From a virus: a stretch of 23,136 nt of DNA. This document shows, one piece after another, positions 1-6,409 of this stretch. Location of the stretch: positions 1 through 23,136 of IMG/VR virus record IMGVR_UViG_3300047381_000077, one strand, 5' to 3'. Below the pieces are notes generated by a model that was given only the letters and a program-made list of their open reading frames with translations, was not told where the DNA came from and did not search any database. The first letter of the stretch is position 1, and the number at the start of each line of letters is the position of its first letter. A program made the position numbers and the translations under genes.

Positions 1-1133
1 ATAAGGGAGCGGTTGCCAAGAGCACGAGGACCGAACTCAGCCCGTCCACTAGCAATTCCACAATAGCGATGTTCAAGTAAATGATCGACGATACTGCTAG
101 GATTAACATCCCTTTCGATATTATGCCCCGCATAAGGACTCCATATTAATTTGTCTTTTCCGGTTGCCTTTGCCCATGATCGGGCTGCTGTCCCCAAACC
201 AGACCCCGCGTCGGTCGGAGATACTGCAATATGTACCTCATCAAACAGTTCAAATAATCTGGAGTTGATCACAACGTTTTGTGCACACCCGCCAGAATAA
301 CATAACTTATTACCGTATTTAGACGCTTCGCGCATTATACCCATGATCGCATAATCAGCAAAGTCTTGGGTTGCTCGTGCAGCGACTTTATCTTCTACAG
401 ATAGAATACGTCGTTTGAATTCTCGCCGGAACTTTTTACGATCTTGTTCACGTTTAGATTCTGGGGCGCCTACTGCAATACCTAGAGAAACTTCCGGAGC
501 GATGTCAGACAGGTTTTCGTACCATCGAATCAACCAATCGGTGATTGCGCTTGACTTAGGACACGTTTCATGGTACGCAGACAACCCCATTACCACGTAC
601 TCATCTTCGAGTGGACGTAGACCTAGGAACTTAGTTGTGAGGGTATAGACTAGACCTACCGACTTAGGGTAGTGCCATTCTTTGATTAGATTGAACTTGT
701 GATCCATGATGCAGGCGGTCTGCAACTCACCAACACCATCGATAGAGACTAGGACAGTATCTTCAGATGAATCCCACGGACGCGTGTAGAACGCAGAGGC
801 GCAGTGTGACTCGTGGTGTAGATGGTGTGCGTCGTAGACTGACGCTTCTGGATAAGGAAACTTCTCGAATGCCTCAGATTTTTGAATCGTCTCTGGAGTT
901 CTACCCGTTGCATCAACTCCGCCACGCATATCAAACTTGATACCGTGATCTTCATAAAAAGACACATGGTCATCATCATTTATCATGTCCCAGAGTACAT
1001 CGGGAATATTCGGGTCGTTTTTCTTTTTGGAGTAACGTTCGCCATGAGTCGCGAACTCTACTGTACCATCTTCATTGATGATAGCAAATCCTGAGTCGTG
1101 ATAAAATTCACTGTAACCTACATATCTCATCAT
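1..1133 (-). CDS. Carbamoyltransferase (NodU/TobZ/CmcH family), 3' end cut off by the window
   Basis: The reading frame runs off the left edge; about 377 codons are visible. The family transfers a carbamoyl group from carbamoyl phosphate via carbamoyl-adenylate to a hydroxyl on a sugar, antibiotic or, in some phages, a modified base. Signatures seen: N-terminal YSEFYHDSGFAII, a His-rich metal motif HHLHHESHCASAFY near residue 102, GGCAQNVVINSRL, and GRAEFGPRALGNRSL at the left edge, which opens the C-terminal domain. Two ATGs stand in tandem (1133 and 1130); AGGTGA lies directly before the first, so the second has the better ribosome spacing. A terminator and a T4-type late promoter lie just upstream, so late expression is expected. 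The substrate cannot be read from the sequence. Confidence 0.93.
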   Translation of the reverse strand, partial: MMRYVGYSEFYHDSGFAIINEDGTVEFATHGERYSKKKNDPNIPDVLWDMINDDDHVSFYEDHGIKFDMRGGVDATGRTPETIQKSEAFEKFPYPEASVYDAHHLHHESHCASAFYTRPWDSSEDTVLVSIDGVGELQTACIMDHKFNLIKEWHYPKSVGLVYTLTTKFLGLRPLEDEYVVMGLSAYHETCPKSSAITDWLIRWYENLSDIAPEVSLGIAVGAPESKREQDRKKFRREFKRRILSVEDKVAARATQDFADYAIMGIMREASKYGNKLCYSGGCAQNVVINSRLFELFDEVHIAVSPTDAGSGLGTAARSWAKATGKDKLIWSPYAGHNIERDVNPSSIVDHLLEHRYCGIASGRAEFGPRALGNRSL

Positions 1134-1159
1134 TCACCTGTATTGTCAGATTAAATAGT

Positions 1160-1167
1160 TATTTATA
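1160..1167 (-). promoter_or_regulatory. T4-type late promoter TATAAATA
   Basis: An exact match to the T4 late -10 box read on the minus strand, about 27 nt upstream of the carbamoyltransferase start. T4 late promoters have no -35 element and are used by a phage sigma factor with a sliding-clamp coactivator. It directly follows the T-tract of the upstream terminator, giving a clean switch from the upstream unit to a late unit. Confidence 0.8.
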
Positions 1168-1168
1168 T

Positions 1169-1194
1169 AAAAAAAAGGGGGACCGAAGTCCCCC
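1169..1194 (-). terminator. Rho-independent terminator with a UUCG tetraloop
   Basis: Read on the minus strand, GGGGGAC-TTCG-GTCCCCC forms a perfect 7-bp GC-rich stem closed by the very stable C(UUCG)G loop, followed by eight T. It ends the small-gene/HAD unit 22 nt after the HAD stop codon. Confidence 0.95.
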
Positions 1195-1215
1195 GACATG
1201 CTACCTTGAGCGGGA

Positions 1216-1788
1216 TTAAATTCCTGTTATGTACTCGTATATATCTTTCCAGTTACGCATACGTGGGAAGTCACAATCGGTGTTATAGTCATGTTCGATC
1301 ACAAGTGACTCAAGACCAACCTTTGCACCAGCGATGGCGTTCTCTACTTTATCTTCTATCCAGATACATCCAGTACCGTGATAGAATTCTAGCTCTTCGT
1401 CTTTGTCTGCGCCTGTATCGAGATAGACGTACTTCTCAAACACAGTCGGACCAAACATCTCACACAGATTCTTGGTACGTAGGTGTTGTGCGTATTCATC
1501 GTTACTTAAAGAAGTGATTGCGTGGAATACGTAACCTTGTTCTTCGTGTAACTTTCGAACATACTTGATGGCATCTCGCAATGGAGGCAGTTTACGAATA
1601 GTTGCACTCTCATTGAACATGCGACAGAGTCGTCGCTTCTCATTACGTTCTAGACCGTACATGACACCTACGTCGTATACGTCTGGATTCTTCATGATGT
1701 ACCCGTGGCGTTTCATCCACTGCTTAAATCCGTACATCCAGTCTAGTAGAACACCATCACAATCTACTAGTATGACTTTATCTCTCAT
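1216..1788 (-). CDS. HAD-family phosphatase, 5'(3')-deoxyribonucleotidase-like
   Basis: A 190-residue protein with the HAD signatures in order: motif I DCDGVLLDW (nucleophile D9, acid/base D11), a motif II Thr/Ser in AITSLSND (T92/S93), and motif IV IWIEDKVENA (E145, D146) for Mg2+. The compact size and an inserted helical cap fit phage nucleotidase-like HAD proteins, which remove phosphate from (deoxy)nucleotides or DNA ends; the substrate here is inferred. The ATG at 1788 is preferred over the GTG at 1791 because it follows GGAGGGG at good spacing. The start overlaps the upstream stop by one base (TGATG), implying translational coupling. Confidence 0.82.
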   Translation of the reverse strand: MRDKVILVDCDGVLLDWMYGFKQWMKRHGYIMKNPDVYDVGVMYGLERNEKRRLCRMFNESATIRKLPPLRDAIKYVRKLHEEQGYVFHAITSLSNDEYAQHLRTKNLCEMFGPTVFEKYVYLDTGADKDEELEFYHGTGCIWIEDKVENAIAGAKVGLESLVIEHDYNTDCDFPRMRNWKDIYEYITGI

Positions 1789-1982
1789 CACCCCTCCGTT
1801 AGAAACTGGACATCTCCAGTTCCACCTTGCCTAATATCATTTAAAATCTCAAACACTTGACCTGAAGTAAACCCATAATCAGCAAGGGCGACTTGAATAC
1901 CTCCCCAATCTGGATTGCCAGAAGGGTGTTGATAGATGTAATGATAAACTAAATCTTCTACTAACTGTTTACTTGCTCGCAT
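1788..1982 (-). CDS. Small phage protein of unknown function (64 aa)
   Basis: Starts with MRASKQLVEDLVYHYIYQ and is probably mostly helical, with no motif I recognise. The ATG at 1982 sits seven bases after GGGAGG, much better than the GTG further upstream. It is the first gene after a strong sigma70-type promoter (2009-2037) and is coupled to the HAD phosphatase by a one-base stop/start overlap, so the two form a small early-type operon. No function can be assigned. Confidence 0.75.
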   Translation of the reverse strand: MRASKQLVEDLVYHYIYQHPSGNPDWGGIQVALADYGFTSGQVFEILNDIRQGGTGDVQFLTEG

Positions 1983-2008
1983 AAAAAAACCTCCCACATT
2001 GAATAGAT

Positions 2009-2037
2009 ATTATAACAATATATGAGAGGTCTGTCAA
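2009..2037 (-). promoter_or_regulatory. Sigma70-type promoter TTGACA-17-TATAAT
   Basis: On the minus strand TTGACA (2032-2037) and TATAAT (2009-2014) are both perfect consensus with the ideal 17-bp spacer, about 27 nt upstream of the 64-aa gene. It lies just after the glycosyltransferase stop and gives host-polymerase transcription of the small gene and the HAD phosphatase. Confidence 0.92.
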
Positions 2038-2055
2038 TACTTATTTTGAAAATAT

Positions 2056-2901
2056 TTACGGAAATAGTGCTCTTGTGAATTTGGAAGTCTTATAACGATT
2101 GTCATTCCAATGCTTTACCATATCGACTTTCCACTCACCACCAGTGTAGTGACAGAACTTTGCGTTATCAAAGAACTCTTGTTCGGTCTCATAGTGAGGA
2201 GAATCATTCCAAGTGGTGTCGATAGTCTCTACATCAAACTCATGTTTCATCAACTGTGCAGAGATGTAAGGCTGATCGTTCATGATAGACATATGGAAGT
2301 CACCAGTGTAGCACCAGTCTTCCCACGCCATGAACAGTTCACGTGCACGTAGACGCGCCTCCTTGGACCACAGGACCACCCCTGTATTCATAATGGTTAG
2401 TTTAGATGGTCGGTTAGGTGGCATTACAGGGACGATAGGACAGTCATGCATCTCGAACTTGCGACAGAAGTCTCGATAGTTATCGTCTTTGTAATCCCAT
2501 GAATTGTACCCACCACCATTGGCGGTAACGAAGTCTGACTCTAGGACACCGTAGACTTCGGCACCAGACTCCATCTGATCAAAGATATTTTCTTCAGTGT
2601 TGACTACAATGTCTGTGTCAACGAATAATAGGTTGTAGTATTGATCGAACATAGGATCTAGCCATACACGTGCGCATTCATGCAGCAACGATGTAGAACA
2701 ACCATGACCTTTGGTTGCAACTCGTTCATCTGAGTAAACGTGTTCTGCACCAATCTTCTTTGCGTATTGTTCGAATGATGTACGGGATATATCCGCAACT
2801 TCTTTATAGAGGGAAGAACGCGAACCGTCCCAGCCCGGAATATCACCGCGAGCATCTACTGCGTCACTCACGATCATATATTGAAAAATCACATTAGACA
2901 T
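2056..2901 (-). CDS. Glycosyltransferase (GT-A fold, GT8-like)
   Basis: A 281-residue protein with a GT-A layout: an N-terminal nucleotide-binding half, then a hydrophobic strand ending in the DxD metal motif LLFVDTDIVV (D95, D97), which holds Mn2+/Mg2+ and the nucleotide sugar. Later parts include NTGVVLWSKEARLRARELF and a His-containing FCHYTGGEWK near the C-terminus, typical of retaining GT8-like enzymes. It is the last gene of the late lysis-type operon, overlapping the lysozyme stop by 8 nt. It may glycosylate DNA, virion protein or a host surface sugar; the sequence does not decide. Confidence 0.75.
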   Translation of the reverse strand: MSNVIFQYMIVSDAVDARGDIPGWDGSRSSLYKEVADISRTSFEQYAKKIGAEHVYSDERVATKGHGCSTSLLHECARVWLDPMFDQYYNLLFVDTDIVVNTEENIFDQMESGAEVYGVLESDFVTANGGGYNSWDYKDDNYRDFCRKFEMHDCPIVPVMPPNRPSKLTIMNTGVVLWSKEARLRARELFMAWEDWCYTGDFHMSIMNDQPYISAQLMKHEFDVETIDTTWNDSPHYETEQEFFDNAKFCHYTGGEWKVDMVKHWNDNRYKTSKFTRALFP

Positions 2902-3388
2902 TCTCTAACCTTGTCATCAAGCGTTCTGCTCGATTTGTCACTTGTCGATACCATTTCGAATCACGGCCTTCAACTGCCGCGTTCACCCAATCCTCATTTT
3001 GTAAATGAAGATACATGTTCTTGAACTTACTTAGTCTTGGTCTACCTAGGTTAAACATCATGTTAACCAAGATTTGCTGTACCTCATCTGGCCAACAGTG
3101 GAACCCGTCTCCGTATAGTACAGCACATTCGTAGATTGCGACGTTGAGGTCGTGGTCGAATGCCTCGCTAACTCTTTCGGGGGAAATTTTCGTTCCGACT
3201 GAAGCGCCGTACTCGCCGTCACTTTCCTTGATGAGATGCCCAACACCGAACGTGGGATAGTTGAGATGGTCGAGGTAAATCTCATAGACGACTCCTTCGT
3301 CAATCTTTAATTGTTCGAATACTGCTTCTCTGTTCATGATCGGTTTCACTTTAGGTTTGCACCATAGTTTACGAATTAGTTCTATCAT
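2894..3388 (-). CDS. e: T4-type lysozyme (endolysin, glycoside hydrolase family 24)
   Basis: This enzyme cuts the N-acetylmuramic acid-N-acetylglucosamine bond of peptidoglycan. After a 17-residue extension the protein aligns with T4 lysozyme: LKIDEGVVYEIYLD and YPTFGVGHLI give E31, D40 and T46, the same spacing as T4 E11, D20 and T26. C-terminal matches include NMMFNLG and SKWYRQVTNRAERLM. There is no clear signal peptide, so it should need a holin for access to the wall. The ATG at 3388 overlaps the stop of the upstream single-TM gene (ATGA). An internal ATG at 3337 would match the T4 start but has no visible ribosome site. The extension is short and basic (RKLWCKPKVKP). Confidence 0.95.
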   Translation of the reverse strand: MIELIRKLWCKPKVKPIMNREAVFEQLKIDEGVVYEIYLDHLNYPTFGVGHLIKESDGEYGASVGTKISPERVSEAFDHDLNVAIYECAVLYGDGFHCWPDEVQQILVNMMFNLGRPRLSKFKNMYLHLQNEDWVNAAVEGRDSKWYRQVTNRAERLMTRLENV

Positions 3389-3579
3389 AACTTGATGGCA
3401 AGTACCACCAAGATAGCTGCCAACAAAATATTAGTTGTCAAAATTTCAATAGCAAGTATAGTATGATACCATACCCACCTTGTTTTATATGCATTTGCTA
3501 CAGTTACTTCGTCAGGATTTGGGTCTCCAACTGGGTCGGCCGACGATGGACCTGAACCCAACCATTTAAAAAAATTCAT
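3385..3579 (-). CDS. Single-TM membrane protein, candidate holin or lysis accessory
   Basis: A 64-residue protein with a soluble, Pro/Asp-rich N-terminus and one strong C-terminal hydrophobic segment at about residues 38-62 (YHTILAIEILTTNILLAAIL onward), ending in a lone Lys-Leu. AAAGG precedes the ATG. It is translationally coupled to the lysozyme by an ATGA overlap. Position and topology fit a small holin or antiholin, but no holin family is recognised and no T4 gene t homologue is seen, so the lysis role is inference. Confidence 0.7.
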   Translation of the reverse strand: MNFFKWLGSGPSSADPVGDPNPDEVTVANAYKTRWVWYHTILAIEILTTNILLAAILVVLAIKL

Positions 3580-3583
3580 ACTA

Positions 3584-3826
3584 CTAAACCTTTATTGTGC
3601 TTTGTACCCCTGCATTCTTCTTGATTGCAGTTAGTTTATTCTCCCATTCCTTTCCTGCTATTCGCATGGTTGACTTAACACCCGTCACCATTTTAGGTGC
3701 TGATGAAGGTGGAAAGTAACGCACCCATTCGGGATTGTCAATTAACCATTGGTCGTACTCAGAAATCCGGAGAGACAATTCCTTGCACTCTCCGGTTTCC
3801 TTATTCTTGAAATCATACTGTGGCAT
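3584..3826 (-). CDS. Conserved small phage protein (FmdB-like N-terminus without zinc cysteines)
   Basis: An 80-residue protein beginning MPQYDFKNKETGECKELSLR and followed by SEYDQWLIDNPEW and a basic C-terminal part. The opening strand pattern resembles FmdB-type zinc-ribbon proteins, but only one Cys remains, so metal binding is unlikely. Similar proteins occur in marine T4-like phages with no known role. The ATG at 3826 is chosen over the in-frame TTG at 3853 because it matches the usual start of this family; only a weak GGA lies upstream. The gene follows a possible 39-aa ORF in the late operon. Confidence 0.72.
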   Translation of the reverse strand: MPQYDFKNKETGECKELSLRISEYDQWLIDNPEWVRYFPPSSAPKMVTGVKSTMRIAGKEWENKLTAIKKNAGVQSTIKV

Positions 3827-3932
3827 AATATATCCATTCCAAATCTTTTTCAATCACTACGACAGGCATCTCACAAAATGCACCTGAAGAGATAATCACC
3901 CCCTTATCGAGAAAGTTGTTGAGTAGACGCAT
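3813..3932 (-). CDS. Possible 39-aa overlapping small protein
   Basis: The frame starts at ATG 3932, inside the end of the upstream 55-aa gene, and reads MRLLNNFLDKGVIISSGAFC onward to a TGA at 3813 inside the start of the next gene. An alternative GTG start at 3899 lies within AAGGGGGTG, so it has a good purine-rich stretch but poor spacing. The translation looks protein-like (beta-strand pattern VIISSGAF and MPVVVIEKDLEWIYYATV) and fills an otherwise empty gap of about 77 nt in a tightly packed operon. This is weak evidence; it could be chance. Confidence 0.4.
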   Translation of the reverse strand: MRLLNNFLDKGVIISSGAFCEMPVVVIEKDLEWIYYATV

Positions 3933-4071
3933 TTAGTATCGTATAATACTGATTAAGACTTTTCGTTTGATAATTCGAATTGCCTTGAGAATATATTGCT
4001 TGGCGTCTGGTATCGTGCACGAACTTTTGTAATTCGTTAATTTGGTTCAACTGCTTTTCTTGACTCGACAT
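3904..4071 (-). CDS. Small phage protein (55 aa)
   Basis: The frame reads MSSQEKQLNQINELQKFVHD and on to NASTQQLSR, a hydrophilic, Gln-rich, helical protein. A strong ribosome site TAAGGAGA stands eight bases before the ATG, which is the main support. It lies 42 nt downstream of the preceding late-operon gene. No domain is recognised; a coiled-coil or tail/baseplate accessory role is possible but not shown. Confidence 0.7.
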   Translation of the reverse strand: MSSQEKQLNQINELQKFVHDTRRQAIYSQGNSNYQTKSLNQYYTILNASTQQLSR

Positions 4072-4112
4072 TGTGAATTCTCCTTAGAAGTTATAGTTAA
4101 TTGTCGAAAAGA

Positions 4113-4544
4113 TTACTCGCTTATCAGATTTGGAAATGCCTCCTGTACTAGTTTTTTGGTTATGTAACGACAAGGTGGTTTCTTTGCCACCATTTTCAGA
4201 ACGTACTCAGCATCCTCCGGATGAACGGATTCTAGAAGCTGGACGAATTGATTCTCGCGTTTAAACGCTGGGGTATTTTCACCCTTACCTCCCTTCACGA
4301 AGTTTCCAAATTGCTTGTGCTGCTTCGTTAGGGTAGAGGGTGCCGACTCCGGTCTGTTCGGAGTGAAAGGTGGGCGTCCTGCTGGAAGTAAAAATTCCAA
4401 AGAATCGTCGAAGGAACCCCGAAGGATATCTTTGAACGCCCAGTTGTCTTCATATTTTTTCAAAACATCTAATCGGGCTTCACGGGAATCTGCTTCTTTG
4501 TATTCCTCGAACACCTCAAAGACTTCTTTACGAAACGTAATCAT
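4113..4544 (-). CDS. Conserved marine T4-like phage protein of unknown function
   Basis: A 143-residue protein with an acidic helical N-terminus (EVFEEYKEADSREARLDVLK), a hydrophobic LRGSFDDSLEFLLPAGRPPF segment with a Pro-rich turn, and a C-terminal QLLESVHPEDAEYVLKMVA followed by ITKKLVQEAFPNL. I recall this arrangement from unnamed cyanophage and marine myophage proteins (tentatively DUF6433). The ATG at 4544 is one base after the upstream TAA (TAAGTAATG). It is the second gene behind the late promoter, so late expression is expected. Confidence 0.75.
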   Translation of the reverse strand: MITFRKEVFEVFEEYKEADSREARLDVLKKYEDNWAFKDILRGSFDDSLEFLLPAGRPPFTPNRPESAPSTLTKQHKQFGNFVKGGKGENTPAFKRENQFVQLLESVHPEDAEYVLKMVAKKPPCRYITKKLVQEAFPNLISE

Positions 4545-4547
4545 TAC

Positions 4548-4817
4548 TTACACCTTATCAATTTTGTAACACACATAAGTTTTTTTCATTATGATGATGT
4601 CTTCTTTGAACTGACATCTCCAAACAAGATCTCTTAATACTTGCTCATGGTTGTTTATCTTAATTCTACTTCTTCTGAGCTCGTTATCTTTCTGACTGAT
4701 TTGGAACTCTTTTATTTGTACTACCTTTATATATTCATCAATTATAACTGCTGTGCTGCCAATCCAGAGTAAAGAGCACAGCAGGGCGGTTATCGCCACT
4801 GAGTGAAAGGTACTCAT
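4548..4817 (-). CDS. Membrane-anchored coiled-coil protein, candidate inner spanin or lysis regulator
   Basis: An 89-residue protein with an N-terminal hydrophobic anchor at about residues 7-27 (SVAITALLCSLLWIGSTAVI) and a charged, helical remainder (EFQISQKDNELRRSRIKI) carrying two Cys near the end. That topology matches Rz-type inner spanins, which bridge to the outer membrane, but an embedded outer-spanin lipoprotein was not found, so the role is inference. AAGGGAGAA precedes the ATG at 4817. It is the first gene of the late unit with lysozyme. Its ribosome site lies in a strong hairpin (4811-4870) whose loop contains the late promoter. Confidence 0.72.
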   Translation of the reverse strand: MSTFHSVAITALLCSLLWIGSTAVIIDEYIKVVQIKEFQISQKDNELRRSRIKINNHEQVLRDLVWRCQFKEDIIIMKKTYVCYKIDKV

Positions 4818-4870
4818 TAGATTCTCCCTTATGTCAAGGGTATTTATAAATGGGGAGAACCCAATGAGTA
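4811..4870 (-). promoter_or_regulatory. RNA stem that would sequester the ribosome site and start codon of read-through mRNA
   Basis: On the minus strand TACTCATTGGGTTCTCCC (4853-4870) can pair along all 18 positions with GGGAGAATCTAATGAGTA (4811-4828), using two G-U wobbles. The 24-nt loop holds the late promoter TATAAATA. The 3' arm contains the ribosome site GGGAG and the ATG of the 89-aa gene. Transcripts reading through from upstream would fold and hide the start. Transcripts begun at the late promoter lack the 5' arm and stay open. T4 gene e and I-TevI use the same principle. Confidence 0.85.
4841..4848 (-). promoter_or_regulatory. T4-type late promoter TATAAATA
   Basis: An exact late -10 box on the minus strand, 24 nt before the start of the 89-aa membrane gene. 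It should drive the late operon containing lysozyme and the glycosyltransferase. It lies in the loop of the 4811-4870 inverted repeat, so initiation just downstream removes the 5' arm of that hairpin. Confidence 0.85.
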
Positions 4871-4872
4871 AA

Positions 4873-5175
4873 TTATCTTAAACTATTCCACTCTTCTGGA
4901 GTAACGTCGTTTAATCTGCCGCGTTGGTCATTTGGTAGGTTTGGTTCTGGGGGAGTGAGTTCTTCGATACAATCACCAAATGTATCAAACAACCTATTAA
5001 ATTTCATGCCATACACATGGCAGAGACCCATGAGAATATTAGCAAGGTCATCGGTATCACTGGGAGACAATGAATCATATTTCCCTTCATCGACTAATCT
5101 TAACAACAACTGGAGATCGTCCGTGATCCCCCAGCAGTTCATGATGTCTTGTTCTAGATCAAATCGATCTTTCAT
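4873..5175 (-). CDS. Conserved small acidic phage protein (unknown function)
   Basis: A 100-residue acidic protein: MKDRFDLEQDIMNCWGITDD at the N-terminus, then helical LANILMGLCHVYGMKFNRLF, an acidic DTFGDCIEEL and a Pro-rich tail. Similar small proteins are common in T4-like and other tailed phages, but I know of no function. The start overlaps the stop of the DUF932 gene (ATGA), so it is probably co-expressed with it from the sigma70 promoter at 6162-6191. Its stop lies only three bases before the 5' arm of the 4811-4870 hairpin, so this gene's mRNA is the source of read-through into the lysis operon. Confidence 0.75.
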   Translation of the reverse strand: MKDRFDLEQDIMNCWGITDDLQLLLRLVDEGKYDSLSPSDTDDLANILMGLCHVYGMKFNRLFDTFGDCIEELTPPEPNLPNDQRGRLNDVTPEEWNSLR

Positions 5176-6131
5176 GCCGCCACCGCCATTTCGACGGCAA
5201 GTTCAGCAGCTTTCTTCTTCTTGACTTGGTTTGCACCGTACCATGCAGAAGTCATTCGACCGTCGGCAGTACGACCCAACTGGTGATCAGTAAGGTAAGT
5301 CACAGAGTTGAATGCCTGCCACCATGAACCACGACCGAAGTTTGCGCCTGGTTGAGTCTCTAACAACTCGTATGCTTTCTTTGCATTAGGTGCGAGGTCT
5401 TTGTAACCACGTACTTCTGCGGCAGGTGCCTGTGAAGGGAACAGAGAGTTGTAGTACTGAATCAGAGTGTCAGCAGTGAACTGTCGCTTAGACAACAACT
5501 GTGCCATCTCTTTATACTGGTCAAACTTCTCGTGTGCAAGACCTAGGTGCTCTTTAACCATCTGTGGGTCAAACGCACGTCGGTGGTTTACTTTGATACC
5601 GTTGGTTGCAGAACCTTTTAGAGCGAGGGACAGAGTGTTCATGCAAGTCACACGAACTGGAGTGAATCGAATGTCGATCGACTTACCATACTCGTGTGGG
5701 TTAGAGAACAGAAGGTATGAATCGACTTGATCACCCTTCAGGATGTCGAACGACTCTTTGATGCGAGCCATTGCGTATACGATCTTACCGTCTTTGAGTG
5801 AACCCGCAGAGTTCATCTCCATGTCACCCGCAGAGCAGTAGTCATTGAAGAAAGTAAATGCCTCTTCATTCTGGCATGGTGACCATGCACCACCCACCTG
5901 AGTAAGTACAGAGTTGTCGGATGAACGCACAAGTGCCTCCATACCAGTGGCGATTTTCTCACCGTTGTAATCAGCGTAAGTAGGAACTTTCTCGACCGAC
6001 CAGTCGACACCAGCTTTCTGCATCATCTGTACGGGAGTTAGGTCATTGTTGACTTCGGTACCAATACCCCAAGGGCATTTACCGACAGTCGCAGAAGTTT
6101 CGATTTGTAGTACATTGTTCATGGAAGACAT
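5172..6131 (-). CDS. DUF932 / phage-plasmid-like protein (TIGR03299 type)
   Basis: A 319-residue protein with features of the DUF932 family: PWGIGTEVNNDLTPVQMMQK, then VDWSVEKVPTY, DNSVLTQVGGAWSPCQNEEA, and a middle region ending IRFTPVRVTCMNTLSLAL. The C-terminal part GRGSWWQAFNSVTYLTDHQL and MTSAWYGANQVKKKKAAELA also fits. Such proteins are frequent in phages and plasmids. Their role is unproven, though links to DNA replication or repair have been proposed. AAGGA stands nine bases before ATG 6131. A sigma70-type promoter of the shared leader class drives it. Confidence 0.88.
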   Translation of the reverse strand: MSSMNNVLQIETSATVGKCPWGIGTEVNNDLTPVQMMQKAGVDWSVEKVPTYADYNGEKIATGMEALVRSSDNSVLTQVGGAWSPCQNEEAFTFFNDYCSAGDMEMNSAGSLKDGKIVYAMARIKESFDILKGDQVDSYLLFSNPHEYGKSIDIRFTPVRVTCMNTLSLALKGSATNGIKVNHRRAFDPQMVKEHLGLAHEKFDQYKEMAQLLSKRQFTADTLIQYYNSLFPSQAPAAEVRGYKDLAPNAKKAYELLETQPGANFGRGSWWQAFNSVTYLTDHQLGRTADGRMTSAWYGANQVKKKKAAELAVEMAVAA

Positions 6132-6161
6132 AATATAGATTCCTTATTCAATTGAGTAGCC

Positions 6162-6191
6162 ATTGTATCATATGTTTTGATTACTTGTCAA
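6162..6191 (-). promoter_or_regulatory. Sigma70-type promoter TTGACA-18-TACAAT with GGCTAC leader
   Basis: On the minus strand TTGACA (6186-6191) and TACAAT (6162-6167) are 18 bp apart, followed immediately by GGCTAC, the leader element shared with other promoters in this region. It lies between the 66-aa gene and the DUF932 gene. Confidence 0.88.
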
Positions 6192-6208
6192 GGCGTTTTT
6201 AAAATAAA

Positions 6209-6409
6209 TTACAAATGATCTGGGCGGTATTTATTTTGCAGTTCTAACGACTCATCTTCGAGCCCCATCTTTTTGAGACGACCCATCATGACGCGAATCT
6301 TTTGAGCCTCATCGCGCCCTCTAACATATGCACGATGGTCATCACTGAAGTGATAGGTCCAATCATGACTTTGAAGCATATGTTCTAGCAATTCCATTTC
6401 TGGTCTCAT
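6209..6409 (-). CDS. Small phage protein (66 aa), unknown function
   Basis: A charged, helical protein: MRPEMELLEHMLQSHDWTYH, then a DDHRAYVRGRDEAQKIRVMM helix and a C-terminal QNKYRPDHL. No domain is recognised. Its ATG overlaps the stop of the preceding gene (ATGA), placing it third in a coupled early cluster transcribed from the promoter at 7015-7043. Confidence 0.72.
   Translation of the reverse strand: MRPEMELLEHMLQSHDWTYHFSDDHRAYVRGRDEAQKIRVMMGRLKKMGLEDESLELQNKYRPDHL

Noticed and set aside
3584-3853. Longer TTG-initiated version of the 80-aa protein
   Set aside because: The nine added residues have no ribosome site, overlap the small upstream frame, and the ATG start gives the usual MPxYDF beginning of this family.
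6170-6225. TTTATTTTAAAAAC shared between the 6131 promoter region and the spacer at 8097-8112
   Set aside because: AT-rich and short, and in different positions relative to the promoters; could be chance or a remnant, with no independent support.
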